Assembly: GCF_965363235.1 (NCBI RefSeq)
Contig: NC_134847.1
Span: 58,932,439 to 58,996,438 of the forward strand
Length of the DNA: 64,000 nucleotides
Direction: 5' to 3'
Origin: Mytilus galloprovincialis
Lineage: Eukaryota; Mollusca; Bivalvia; Mytilida; Mytilidae
In this document: positions 25,301 through 37,800 of the stretch, piece after piece
How positions within the stretch are numbered: position 1 is the first letter of the stretch
How the letters are laid out: each line of letters opens with the position of its first letter
Position numbers and translations under genes: made by a program
The notes under the pieces: model-generated
What the model saw: only the letters and a program-made list of their open reading frames with translations
Database searches by the model: none
What the model was told of the DNA's origin: nothing

Positions 25301-26250
25301 CTGTTAACAAGATTTTAATTTTTTGAAATACTAAGACTTTTCTACCTCAGTAGTAGATTACCTTAGCTGTGTTTGGCAAAACTTTTAGGAATTTTTGGTC
25401 CTCCATGCTCTTCAACTTCGTACTTTATTTGGCCTTTTACCATTTCTCGATTCGAGCGTCACTGATGAGTCTTTTGTAGGCGAAACGCGCGTCTGGCGTT
25501 AATATAAAATTTCAATCCTGGTATATATGATGAATTTATTTACTGCATAAGGGAATGGGTGTACCAAGTCAGGAATATGACAGTTGTTATTCATTCGTTT
25601 GATGTGCTTGACCTTTTGATTTTGCCATTTGATTGCGGACTTTCCGTTTTGAATTTTTTTCAAAGTTCAGTAGTTTTGTGATTTTATTTTTGATAAGGTC
25701 TGGATTATCAAAAATAAATATTTGGCCTCGATCATCACTGAAGACAACTCTATTGTCAAAATACGAATTTGATGAAGTCAATATTTGTATTATAAATGTC
25801 TCTATTTAATTTGGATTCAGAAAAGTATCAGGTACATATAAATGTTAACACAGATTTGTCCTCTGCTCTTTATGAATAGTCTATTTTGAAGATCCTAAGT
25901 TGACCTTTCTATTGTATTTCCTTTATACCACATTTAAGATGATTCTTCTTTGACGAATGTCAACATTTCAATTATATTTATATATATATATACGCGTAAA
26001 AGTATACTTTTTTTGCATGCAACCATGCGGGAACTTTCTAAACGAACGTTTTTGTCGGGTTAAGAGGAGTTGATTTTGATAAGTCATATTTCTAATCATA
26101 ATAAATCAAGCTGTAAGTCAAATAAGGGTCAATAATTACTATTTATAATGTTAATCAGAAAGTATATTACCTGGTCGCTCTGATCGCATACTTTGGATAC
26201 TTTGCATTCAGAAATTTGATGAACATCGTCACAACTATAACATTCTAACC
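19315..26250 (-). CDS. Gene B: inverted paralogue of gene A (Ly6/uPAR plus C-type lectin), possibly broken
   Basis: Minus-strand exons: 26250-26171 (starts LECYSCDDVHQ, 80 nt as in gene A); an LU exon from 23967 (YCGQKKRNLRHICC, then TTNLCN); 23180-23071 (lectin start, CAGYGYHLWRVHCYF); 21885-21792 (94 nt as in gene A, DPCQALNMHMV); and 19526-19315 (VWLGGSYH, WMWKNSEE, CLALHGNQW, KTLCEK, TAA). All found junctions share splice phases with gene A. The counterpart of gene A's second LU exon was not found. After the Thr-rich linker the LU exon meets an in-frame TAA at 23785-23787. Either the gene is a pseudogene, or a weak donor upstream is used, or the product ends as a short three-finger protein. 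No EPN tripeptide is seen in the lectin part. Confidence 0.72.
19605..19700. repeat. AT microsatellite with duplicated 36-40-bp unit
   Basis: Two copies of a unit made of a TATATATA run plus ACGTAGTTTTCAATTTAGAC and TCGTTTA, directly before the 441-bp array. Confidence 0.7.
19880..20140 (+). repeat. tRNA-derived SINE, first copy
   Basis: It has a pol III A-box-like GTGGTCTAGCGG and a B-box GGTTCGAATCCC at 19951, spaced as in a tRNA gene, followed by a non-tRNA body ending GACTCAGACGTACTTATAAA. The flanking arms do not pair into a 7-bp acceptor stem, so this is a SINE head, not a working tRNA. A second copy lies at 20321-20581. Confidence 0.65.
20321..20581 (+). repeat. tRNA-derived SINE, second copy
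   Basis: Same A-box and B-box arrangement (B-box at 20392), one array period after the first copy. It differs from the first by only a few substitutions. Confidence 0.65.
22196..22930. repeat. Two inverted copies of the GATGTGGTATGAGTG repeat
   Basis: A plus copy (about 22196-22510) starts AAGATGTGGTATGAGTGCCA. A minus copy (about 22640-22930) ends CATTGGCACTCATACCACAT. Both include the CTCCATCCAA, CATTCAAA/CATTCAAAC and GTGCAAACA blocks. They are tail to tail with a spacer of about 130 bp, inside the lectin intron of gene B. Their divergence from each other suggests old or independent insertions. Confidence 0.7.
24165..24310 (+). repeat. GACGAAACGCGCG-family copy
   Basis: Has TTGGTCCTCACTGCTCATC, GAGCGTCACTGGTGGGTC and TTTTGTAGACGAAATGCGCG. 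A second partial copy follows at 24545-24700. Confidence 0.6.
25015..25555 (+). repeat. Tandem duplication (about 364 bp) of the GACGAAACGCGCG repeat
   Basis: The block TTGGTCCTCCATGCTCTTCA occurs at 25031 and 25395. Each is followed by GAGCGTCACTGATGAGTC, TTTTGTAGGCGAAACGCGCG and AATATAAAATTTCAATCCTG. The first unit is complete, with GTCGATGCCACTGCTGGTGG and GGGTATCACCAGCCCAGTAG; the second is cut short at about 25545 and runs into the next repeat. Confidence 0.7.
25555..25690 (+). repeat. GTGAGAGG-family 3' fragment
   Basis: Contains GTACCAAGTCAGGAATATGA, CAGTTGTTATTCATTCG, GACTTTCCGTTTTGAATTT and AGTTCAGTAGTTTTGTGA. It lacks the GTGAGAGG start and abuts the truncated tandem repeat. Confidence 0.55.
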
Positions 26251-26639
26251 CTGCAACATTTTAAAACTAGTGTGATGTACATTGTCACCATCGTTAACAT
26301 AATGTTAAAATATTTTCCAAAAAAAAATTCATATCTATTACCATGTTTTTATAAATCATTTGAGAATGTTTGTCTTAGTCAGGATCTTTTTCATTCTTTG
26401 TAACATCTGTTTTCTACGTTATAGCCTGAGACATTTATGCGATTAAAACAAGAAAAGACATTAATGTGAACTAGGACATGGTGCAAGACAGGATTTGCAT
26501 ACCTTGTTAATCATCTGATACCACACTTTTAAAGGAATTTGCTTATAGTCTGTTGTTGATTTTACAGGCCTTGTAGTGTCAAATACAATGTCCATCTTTA
26601 CTTGTACCTTAGAATTGTCATAAAGCTAACTATGCGGTA

Positions 26640-26720
26640 TGGGCTTTGCTCATTGTTGAAGGCCGTACGGTGACCTATAGTTGTTAATGTCCGTGTCATT
26701 TTGGTCTTTTTTGAAGGCAA
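26640..26720 (-). repeat. Short piece of the CATACCACAT repeat family
   Basis: Contains TTGTTGAAGGCCGTACGGTG, ACCTATAGTTGTTAATGTCC and GTGTCATTTTGGTC, the internal part of the family also seen at 58540-58745 and 61880-62060. Confidence 0.5.
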
Positions 26721-27957
26721 CAGACTAATATGGCCTAAACAGAACACATTAACTGCATTGGTTCTATAATGTCACAGGTTGTTGCAAAGTGAGATTTAAT
26801 ACAATTACGGAATCTATTTACTTGCAATTTACAGTAAAATAACTATTCGGAAACCCTAGCTACTTAACACATAATACCTTAGTGAATAGTTAACGAATCT
26901 ATTTACAATGAAATAAGTAATAACTTATGTCACTTATATTTCAATATCAATATTCTTTAGTTTTATAAGAAAAAGAAAAAAGATTAACATCAATCTCGGT
27001 CATAGAGACAATTGTTTGATTTCTTACCTATTAAACTAGGTTGCATTATGCATGTTATGTGTGGAGACCTCGTCTATTAAACTGTGTTATCGTCCCTTAT
27101 AATAGATTACTTTATGAACTAGCCATGATAATAAGCTTGATTTTATAACTTCTTCACATTTTGTTTCGATTTTGATACTGAAGAAAAAAAAATAAACCTT
27201 AATATTCGGGTATTCACACAGATGCAGCATGTGAAGCAGGAAATGCTTACCGATAGACATTTTTGTTTGTTCTATGCTTAATTTGTATTCTTTTGTTTGA
27301 GTTCAAGAGACACATGTTTACACACTTGAAATAGATGCACATATAGTAAGCATTCAAATATTTAAGCGAAAATTGATATAGTATATAAGGTTTATGTTTA
27401 AATTTATAAGGTGAATTATTCTTATTTTACAGATCGAAAGGCCTGATATCACAGAACTCAAAACTTAAACTTTTCAAGAAAAATGAAATGAGGTTATTGT
27501 GGAAATTGAGATTTTTCATTTTTTTTTTACGGCTTCAGTTTATTCAAAAACAGGAAATCAAGTGTATTCATTCCCTTTTTATATTTTCAAAAATTGATAT
27601 ATTGTCAAACGAAAATAGTATATGAATATAAAATGTACTTAAGAATACTTGACGACCTTGATAATACATGATAATTTGCATGACACAAATTTCAGTGCAT
27701 TAGACATGTGCTGTTGATAAAAACTTTCCCATGCATATAATAAGACATTTACTTACAAGTGGGAATATTCACCTACACATAACAGTCAAAATATTATGGT
27801 CAACTATGACAGAGGGAGCTTGAAACTTAGTTTTCCAACATTACATCTGATTACAATATAAATGTATTAACTCACTCAGTTCAACAAAAATTTAACAATA
27901 ATTTCAAAGTCGGCCTCATATCTTGACTTACATCTAGAAATTGACAATGAGGGTCGG

Positions 27958-28590
27958 TTGAAAACAAAACTTTACGACAAAAGAGATGATTTCAGCTTTC
28001 CAATTGTGAACTTTCCATTTCTAAGTAGCAACATTCCAGCAGCACCTGCATACGGGATATATATCTCCCAATTGATACCATATTCCCGTGCTTGCATTTC
28101 CTATCATGATTTTCTTGATAGAGGGTTGCTGCTCACAAGGAAGCTATTAAACCAAGAGTTCCAAATGGTGAAGTTGAAATTATCCCTTCGTAAATTTTAC
28201 GGACGCCATCACGAGTTGGTTAACCGTTATGGAATAACCGTTTCACAAATGATATCGGATATGTTCCTTACGTCGTAACTACAATCCCCTTCCCTTTCAT
28301 GAATGTGACTTACCGAATTAGACCATTTACCGGATTTGTTATCACATAAGCAACACGACGGGTGCCGCATGTGGAGCAGGATCTGCTTACCCTTTCGGAT
28401 CACCTGATATCACCCCTAGTTTTTTGGTGGGGTTCGTGTTGTTTATTCTTTAGTTTTCTATGTTGTGTCGTGTGTGCTGTTGTTTGTTTGACTTTTTCAT
28501 TTTTTAGCCATGGCGTTGTCAGTTTGTTTTAGATTTATGAGTTTGACTGTCTCTTTGGTATCTTTCGTCCCTCTTTTTCAATTATGTTGG
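27958..28590 (+). mobile_element. YIDD-type RT element fragment, C-terminal coding part and 3' tail
   Basis: An open stretch begins TKLYDKRDDFSFPIVNFPF and continues NIPAAPAYGIYISQL, SRACISYHDFLDRGLLLTRK and SLRKFYGRHHELVNRYG, ending SQMISDMF. From memory this is the conserved region just after the RT palm of a widespread mollusc/cnidarian retroelement. The tail has TGTGGAGCAGGATCTGC, GTTTTTTGGTGGGGTTCG and TTAGCCATGGCGTTGTCAG. The RT core that should precede it is absent, so it is 5' truncated. A scrap of the same tail (CAGCATGTGAAGCAGGAAAT) lies at 27222-27255. Confidence 0.65.
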
Positions 28591-28689
28591 TATGTCAAAT
28601 ATGTACCCCATGTAACATGTTACTTGGTGACGTAACTGCCAGTCGACCAATTATTAATGGCACAAACCTTGCGCTTGTAGCATAAAAAG

Positions 28690-28755
28690 TTAAATCACAA
28701 AAATACTGAACTCCGAGGAAAATTAAGAACGGAAAGTCCCTAGTCATATCGATAA
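28690..28755 (-). repeat. GTGAGAGG-family 3' fragment, inverted
   Basis: Reads CACAAAAATACTGAACTCCG and GGAAAGTCCCTAGTC, the reverse complement of the end of the repeat at 6655-6855. Confidence 0.5.
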
Positions 28756-29154
28756 ATCATTGTCAACATGTGTCTGAATGCGTTTCTGTAATCTGTATCT
28801 ATAATAACAGGTGCGATAATGAAGCCGATTGCAAAACTATCAGAGAACCGGCTAAACATCGAAATGTAAGCTTTGTATGAGAGAATTGGGCAGTTAATTA
28901 GATGCAGAAAAAAATTTATAAATTATGTAATCCCTGTACCAAATTAATTGATACTGAGTTAAAGGTTACCTAAAGACTGCCCTTTACACAGAAATGATTC
29001 ACAATCATAGGTGTATTATAACGATGTCAGTATTATATCTTAACTACTATCGGAATACCAATCTACCAAAATCAAATAATTAATATGTTATCGATAAAAA
29101 AAAGTCCAGCATTTTGATGATATAATCTTCGGTGTATTTTGAATTGAGTTAAAA

Positions 29155-29290
29155 GACTGATGTTTCAACAGACCGGCAATGTTCCTATCGCTGTTGATTG
29201 TGCATCACTTCTGGGCGACTTGTTTTTGTACAAGTATGAAGCAGAATTCATACCCAATGCAAAATTGGGAGGAAAAGTTCTGATCTCTAA
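29155..29290 (+). mobile_element. RT-core scrap of the YIDD-type element
   Basis: Encodes DCASLLGDLFLYKYEAEFI, resembling the NCAPLLADLFLYSYEAEFI block that I recall lying just upstream of the catalytic YIDD box in this family. The YIDD box is not reached before the frame closes. It lies 3' of the fragment at 27958, the opposite of its order in an intact element, so the two are separate insertions or a rearranged copy. Confidence 0.55.
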
Positions 29291-29399
29291 TTTTACATAT
29301 TTTGTTCTATTTCTGATTATTTCTGATTATGATATCTGGTGCAATAAAACTAGTACCGTTTATGTTATATGAACGATTGTTGACTCACATGGTTGGTGC

Positions 29400-31240
29400 T
29401 ATTTGAATAGCTATTGATGGAACTGTTTTTGCTTCTTTTGTAATGAGATTCCCTCAGCTGTATTTTTTTTGTAACCTTGAAATGTATATTCTTGAAAAAT
29501 TTTGAGACTTGAACATCGGTAAACAACTGTTGTCTCTAAATCACCTCTGAGTCACTGTTGCTGCATTGTTGTTAGTATAAATCTACTACAGGGTAACAGT
29601 GATAGTCTGTTGACTGGTGACAAAACCCTTCAAATGTGTGCTTAGATTCACAGAACTTTTATTATCAATATCAGAATCTAGGAGCAATCTTGAAATTGCA
29701 GTGAGGTGTGCAATTTTGCTCCTTCTGATTTTAAAATAAAGAACAGAAATAAAAGAGCTGTTATATACTTCACTGTATGTGTTGTCAATTCCATTTGATG
29801 TAAATAAATACAATTCATTTTTTATTTTCATTTATTTGAAAACATAAGTGTTTATGCAAAATTAACATTGAATAAAAAATACTGAAAGACAATCATAATA
29901 AAAAAAATATAACATGGCATAACAAAATTATTGTACCTTTTTTGACTTATGACTACAAATCAAGTTTATACTGTATGATATGTAATCACATCCAGTAAAT
30001 AAATGTAAGCATCTAGTGAAATATGGATTTAAAATATATATATATTTTTTTTCTTTCAATAAGTGTATAATATCGGACGAAGATGAATAGCGCATAAAGA
30101 GTATTTTGGCATTATACATTGTGGACTTAAATGTGAATACCTGCTAAATTATCCAATTGAAAGTGGCATTAAAAATAAGATTGCAGATAAATGCTACGTA
30201 AGAAACATGTAAGTAATGTCATGTACCTTCTAAATTGTAACTGAAACTTAACTTTTAGTCTAGTCAAGTGAAGACTTTCACATCTTTTCTATAGTATCAC
30301 TAATGTTAAATTGAAAGGGCAAATGAAATTTCTGCTTTTATGATTAATAACCCTATTTATCATTAGATTTAAGCATTATTGTGAATAAATTATTTTTATC
30401 CTTTTTCCAATAAGAGAGAGACACAAAATATAAACACCTTCCTGTAATATATTCAACTCAACAAGTATTTATTCTTTTGTAAAATCATGAATATCACAAT
30501 ATTTATCAAATAAAAACAAAAATATATACCATTACTTTTCAAACAAAACAATTCAATATGATAACATAGAGAAAAGACTTAAAGTATAAGTAACCCAAAA
30601 CTGAAATTAAAAGACAGCTGTTAAAAATGCATAAAATATACCCTTCCTATTCAATTCTCACTTAAATTTAATAACACAATTATCTATATTTTGGCTGTGA
30701 TAATATATTGGTCTGATTAGAGCAAACTCAAGAATATTTATTTGGATGGTAAATTCAACATCGAAAGGATTTCAATTGTATTTCAGTCAAAACAAACTAG
30801 AACTGAGAGTGAACGCATAAAAGAATACCTTTTATACTACTTAATACAATATTCTAATGCAAATAGTTTGTAACAATAACTTTCATTGGACGTAGAGAAA
30901 TATTTTAAAGGGTTAGATTCCATGTTCTACCAGTCCATAACTAAGAAAGCCACCATTTTGAATTCCGATTTATTTTGGGGCATGTAATTTCTCAAAAAAA
31001 AACCAAGTAGTCACATTTGAGCCTCAAAATGTTCTTTTTGTCAACATTGAAACTATTCTGAAGGGTACGAAAAGTAAACATACATATGGTATTCATGTTT
31101 TACATCCAGAATATACATATGACATCACATTATTTAGATATCAAAGACGATGCAACAGTTTCGCAGACTTTTTTCATTTATGCCATTTTTTTAGCCAAAA
31201 TATTTATTAAATGACATTTATTTTAATATGTAGCATTAAA
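29400..31240. other. AT-rich stretch downstream of FAM221A, no gene recognised
   Basis: No splice-bounded coding exon was recognised on either strand. Part of the minus-strand side nearest 31862 is probably the 3' untranslated region of FAM221A. Confidence 0.45.
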
Positions 31241-31241
31241 A

Positions 31242-31400
31242 TGGAGATAACTGTATTGTGTTGTAAGCTTGGCCTTCAGAAAACGTAGATTTTACTGTCG
31301 CAAATATCCGTTTACAAATCTCTGCTCCGCATTGCTAGGTAAACTCAGCAAAATCTATGTCTTACAAAGTTCAAGCTTAAAATACAATACAGTTATCTCC
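31242..31400. repeat. 159-bp palindromic element
   Basis: Starts GGAGATAACTGTATTGTGTT with TAAGCTTGG, and ends CAAGCTTAAAATACAATACA then GTTATCTCC, the inverted counterpart. AAACGTAGATTTTACTG pairs with CAGCAAAATCTATGT inside. It is probably a short foldback MITE in the FAM221A 3' flank. Confidence 0.65.
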
Positions 31401-31861
31401 TAATTATTGGAAGCAAATCTGAGTAACTCCCCTGGTCAGATGTAGGACCAGGAAGATATATCATACTTTTGTAGTGGTGTATAACTGTGAACAGTTTCAT
31501 CAATATCTGCATAGCCATATAGGAGAAGCCCTTTAAAGGCAAATGAACAATAGATAGATGGAGGCAGGGTGGTTCCTATTTTGGGTAAAATAATATATTT
31601 AAGTATATATACACATTTTACATCTTAACAAGTCACCCTAAACATGCTAAACTAATAAAGTGATAACTTTTTTAAAGGTTGTTTCCACAAGTGACAAAAC
31701 CAAACACATAGTGCCAAAAATTGACATGCTAAAAATTTTACTACTTGGTGATTAAAACTGCTAAAATATCCCTTCCCCATAATATTTCAATTTTAGGTAT
31801 GTCTTAGAATATCACAGTCTTGAATTTGATTCAGATTAAATTAATTGAGTATAACTTCAGT

Positions 31862-34800
31862 TTACTTCGACTTAGAATTAGTTGCTGGATTTGTCCTTCT
31901 TCCAATGGCTGGTTTTGACCTTGCTGCTACAACTCTGGCACGAGATCTTTCCCTTTCAGCCTTTTGCTACAAAAATATTGTTTTTAAATATTTTATTTAC
32001 CAGATCTTATACTCATGCAAATATCACATTTTTAACAAGCAGATATTATTCATTGGGAAAAAAACCTTGATTCTTTTCTTTTATTTTATTCATTTTTTTT
32101 GGTAAATAACTCAAGTCACCATAAACTAATAAAGTGATAAAATTAGTAAATAAGTAATTTAGATTTGAAACACAACTTTTAAATTCCAAGTAAAGAACAT
32201 CTGTTCTAATAAAGTCAATTTGTTATTATGATATTGGGTTTTTACAAAATTGTTGACATTGCAAATAAAAAAGAGGAGACATGCTGTCAAAAATAGTATT
32301 ATAATTAATGTTAATAATCTATATATATTTTTTTTCTTTCAATGCTACATGTTTGTAGTGTTTAATGTCTATCGTTTTGTAATTAATATGCCTGTCTGGT
32401 TTTTTTTTCTACTTATTTTATAGAACTTACTCTCTCTTGATAACGACGCTCAAAATAATCCATGTCTGATTCATCTGGTCGTCTCATGGCAGACATTCTC
32501 TCTGCTAAATCTTCATCTATCTCTGGCTCTGTACCACCTAATAAAAATTAAAACTTAATTTGTTAATATCTACTTTAGAAAATAAAACAAAATTTTTATT
32601 GATGTAATTTGCCTCCCCTCTCCCCTTTTTCCAAAAAAAAAAAACAACTTCAAAAAAAAGAAAAGAAAAGTTACTGCAAATAATGCTAAACAAGGAAAAT
32701 AGACATTAAACAATTTTGGATTTACTAGCATATTGATTTTTATTAGAATGTTTCTTCTGAAATGAGAAGTTTTTGCTCTATAATACTGATATTCCCTTGA
32801 CTGACTGTTCATTAGCTTTAACATACCTTTAATGGCTCTTTGATTCATCCTATGTGTCTTGATGGATTGTACATTAGCTCTCAGGAAAGGATGGTCATGT
32901 GAGGTTATAGGTTGTTCTAAAAATTCTTTTGATGGTGCACCTATTAAAACAATATAATGCTCAATATGTTTTCCCTTGTAGGTTACACAAATAGACTTAA
33001 CCTTTCGAAAATTTCTTTTGTTAATTTTTAATTAATAATTTGTATTTCAGTTTTCTTTTTAAATCATTCAAGTGATATTAGATGGTATTTGATCTTTTGT
33101 TTTGTATGATACCAAACTAGCGTCTCCTTTTATTCACAATAAAATAATAATGAACAGTGAAAATATTGCTCTGAGAAATTTTATTACATTTCTTCTAGAG
33201 AAGACAGAAATTTGAAAAAAAAATAATTGAAAAATTAATTACTAAATGGTGTTAAAAAATTACAGCTTATCGCATAGTGATACCTATTCCACTTGGATCC
33301 AACCTCATATATCCATCCATCAATGATGAGAACCCTGTTAGACCACCCATGGCCTGGTATGGAACATCTTGACCTACAGGATGACCTCTAGCTAACCTTT
33401 CATCTTTAGTTTCAGCTATCATATGATGTGAATGATAAGGTTCACCACATCCGCATGTGTAGGAGCTCCTAAATTCTGGGCATTTACAGCCTCCTGTTCA
33501 TAAAAAAGTAGGATAATTTTACTTTTACAAGTCACTATTGAAATAAAAATATTGAAGTCAGATTGTTTTATTTTATTCTTTACTAAAAAATTATTTCTAT
33601 TATATTCAATTTTTTGGTTGTTAAAACAATAAAATAAAATAATGTACATACAAACAAAAGGATGGTAGATAATTTAGGGAAAAAACTTACCTGATACACT
33701 TAATTTACATTTGTGAGGTTTTTTAACTGAATGTTCATCTGTAAAATGTTTACAAGAACATCTGATTGGTTGTGTGCCATTCTGTGGAACGTAATGGTAA
33801 CTAACACAGCCACATCCTTTAACTTTACATGGTAACATTATAGGTCTCTCTGTCGGAATAGTAGTGAAGTCTGTTTTATGTTGTCTAAATCTGAAATAGA
33901 ATTGAAATCAAATACAGTGTTTGTATAGTTTTATTTGGCTCTGTAAATTTCTAGGAATTATTTAATATACAAAAAAAAATTATTCCACTCTTATAACACC
34001 TACATTATAAATCTATCTGAGAGCATGCATTTTTTTTGGAGAAAACAAATATAGAAATCTCTATACATGCAGTCCTAAACTGTATTTCATGTGCATGAGA
34101 GTCTTTTCATAATATTAAAGCATCATAAAAATTGTACCCAACAAAAATGCAAATATGTACATTATATACATTAAATTAGTATAAAAGTCAAGTATAATGA
34201 TAATGAACATTACAACTGCATAAAAGTTACACCTGATGAAATAAAATACAAATGCACATGGTTAAAAACAATTTCTTGTCATTTTTTTTCAATCAACTTA
34301 GTGAATCCTTTCTTACCTATGTTGACAAAAGCACAATGTTTCTGGTCCAATCATCTTACAGTCCATACCAGTGGAATTACTAAAGGATACAAACACCCGG
34401 TTCTCCATTCTCTGAAGAAAATAGGATATAATATTAAACATTAATTAAAATAAATTTATTCCTGGTTGTGCCATTTTAAAAATTGTGCACATGCATGCAT
34501 CATATGTTATTTCTGTTGTTTATTTCAGATATCTGAGATTAAACAGTCCCTTTATAATCAATAATACATGCTGTTTTCCTCGTCTCCTTTTATCTTATAG
34601 GTTTAAGTCTCAGCCTAACCTGTATTTTCTTCATCCCTAAAATAAAACCTAATTTTTTAAGATGAGCTTGAATAAAAGGCAGTATGTAGTTACAATTTTA
34701 TTAACTGTAAATGTTTTGCTTTGAATCCCAATGAACATTTTGAGAATTTTTTTAAAGAATATACCATTTAATTTCTACCAAAAATCTTGCATATTTAGAA

Positions 34801-37800
34801 GTTTATTTAAATAAATGTACATGACAATGTAAATTTGTGCTTACAATGTAATTACTTCTCAAAATAATAATAATTTGGGTTGACATTAAATCATTATTAA
34901 AACACTGAGTAAAACCAATAAGTTACAATGATATGTAGCTGACCAAGAACATATATGGAAAATAAAAACAAATAATATGTATGAAGTTTTTTATAGTGAT
35001 CAATTCACATGGCAGGACACATTTCCATTATATATGTATTAAACCCTAAATGGTTTGAAGTCTTAGACACATTGCTGACTCTACAGATGTGTATTTTACA
35101 ATGGCTTATAATGTTGGTGGATCTGAAGCAGAAGTTACAATTCCCGCCACAGATTGAAGTAACAAACCAGAGACCTGACATCGTCATTTGGTCCACCTCA
35201 ACAAAACAGTCAATCCTGCTGGAACTAACTGTGTCATGGGAAGAAAGAATAGAAGATGCCAACGAAAGAAAGAGATTGAAGTACCAAGACCTACTTGCAG
35301 AATGTAGAGACAATGGATGGAGGGTTTGGTTATTTCCAGTGGAAGAGGGAAGCAGAGGGTTTGTTGGAAAGTCTATGTGGCGAGCACTTGGTATTGTTGG
35401 AGGGGAAAGAAGTAAGCTGATTGGTAACTTGTGTAAAGAGGCAGAGACAGCATAAATGTGGTTATGGAGAAAAAGGTCAGAACAGTGGAAGCAGTAAAGT
35501 GTAGAGGCAGGGATGGATAGCCATGTTGTTTCGGGCTGGGACTTGATCACCCCAGTCGGCGCACCTCTGGAGATTGTAGTGGACAGCGCCGAAACAAGCT
35601 AAGGAAGGAGGATTCACCTGAAGACGGAACCATGCATCTTTCCAACAGGATGCATTAAGGTAATTCATACTGATCAGGTGTAAACATAAACTATTCTTAC
35701 CATTGGGAGAACTCTCTGCTTATAATCTTCATACTGATCAAGTGTAAACATAAACTATTCTTACCATTGGGAGAACTCTCTGCTTATAATCTTCATACTG
35801 ATCAGGTGTAAACATAAACTATTCTTACCATTGGGAGAACTCTCTGCTTATAATCTTCATACTGATCAGGTGTAAACATAAACTATTCTTACCATTGGGA
35901 GAACTCTCTGCTTATAATCTTCATACTGATCAGGTGTAAACATAAACTATTCTTACCATTGGGAGAACTCTCTGCTTATAATCTTCATACTGATCAGGTG
36001 TAAACATAAACTATTCTTACCATTGGGAGAACTCTCTGCTTATAATCTTCATACTGATCAGGTGTAAACATAAACTATTCTTACCATTGGAAGAACTCTC
36101 TTCTTATAATCTTCATACTGATCAGGTGTAAACATAACCCCTCCATCATCATCACCCACAATTCTAAATAAAACATGGAGGATATTTTATTAATTTTGAC
36201 TACATAACAGGTAATCTTCAAAATAAATTCAATCAATATCTTTTAAAGATTAAAAAAAGATTTGTGACTACTAGTCTTGTTGCATTATATTAGACTCAAG
36301 CTATTCAGATGCTTTTGTTTTTTTGTTCACAATATTTCTTAACAAAGATATTTTTAGGTTATATCATTTGAACCCTGTTTTTTGCCTTTCACTAGCTTTT
36401 TATTGTTTGATGTGTATTTAAATCGTAGGACACAATATACAATGTAGGGTCAATGTCAGAAAAATATAAACTTTTTTGTATGAGTCCCAGAAACTGGGGA
36501 AGGGAGAGGTTTTATAGAGCATGTGCAAAATACATAAGAGATTATATTTTTCTGACATTGAACTAATATTGTTTTTATACTGCTACTTTTAATTATTACA
36601 TTGATAGCTATTCAAATTGTAACACAAATTCTTAATTTTTTTTTTTTTTTTATAGAAGCTGATTTAATTTGGAAAATCAATACATTTACAAAAAATACAA
36701 AAAGACATACTTTGAACATATAATTACATTCCAATATATTTATTAATCATAGTTTTGTTTTTTTTAAAGTTTTTTTAGTCTCTATCATTTAATATTATTT
36801 GTGTAATGACATCATACAGATTCCATTCAAAACACAACATCATAATATATGACATAACATGAATGTTATATAACCCATCAATCAAGTCAAAAGTACAGGC
36901 ATTTTCATGCATGTCTGCAATTTTAATGCCCTGGTGTCTTTTTCATAATCTTAATCATGTGCCAAAATATTTTAGAGCCTTTTGTTTTTTTTGGTTTTTT
37001 TTAACGATAACAAATATTTTATTCAATCATTTCCTGATATATAAATACCTAAGTAGCCCAGGTTGCATACTTAGGGACAAATTCTTAACTTACTTTCCTC
37101 ACTTCATGAACCCCTGATTGTGGAAAAGGGTGTTCACTGATGAAATTGATATTGTACAAAAATCTAGTTGTGTTACTATATTTATGGAATAAACACAACT
37201 TGTTGCAGTAAAATTATTATGGATAGTCAACCATTCCATCACAGGCACTTGTCTCAGAATTTTTTTTATTATATAACTTTATAATAAGGGGACGAAGTCT
37301 CCTATTATACAGTAGAAAAATTTAAAAAAAAAAAAAAAGTCGGGAAATTTTCCTTGTACTAATGAACTCAAAATCGTTAACTTATTTTTGTCACTTTTTT
37401 TAATTCCCGCATTTGCGCAGAAATCTACTTCCTTTATCGAGTCTCGTTGTCAGGAGACTTACTCAACGGATATATTTATCAGTCTGGTAAAATATAAGAA
37501 GGAACAAAATACCAAATTCATTTTTAATAATTCTTTGATATTAAAAAACATTACCTGATGATAGCGTTTCTTAGTTTACAATGAATATGACGTCATAACA
37601 TAAATAACGTCACAACTAAAATCCCTAACAACAGAACCAAAATCGTAACATTACAGTATTGCCGTGTTTTTTAAACCATTTTGAAGTGTTTTTTTAACCC
37701 TGTATGCTAACATTGCCCATGTGAAATTTTAAAATTGTTTGTATAAACACTGAACGACAAAAATATGTGACGTATAAAATTTTCTGAAGCATATATATAT

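Noticed and set aside
28811..28865. Exon-like stretch CDNEADC between AG and GTAAGC
   Set aside because: Very short, in a repeat-rich region, with no partner exons or recognisable domain.
35005..35550. 181-codon minus-strand ORF
   Set aside because: Antisense shadow of the RPD..ELT retroelement frame; low-complexity Ser/Leu content and no domain.
35672..36135. Possible CRISPR-like array (regular 64-bp repeats)
   Set aside because: Units are directly abutting with no unique spacers, and the locus is a eukaryotic intron; it is a minisatellite.
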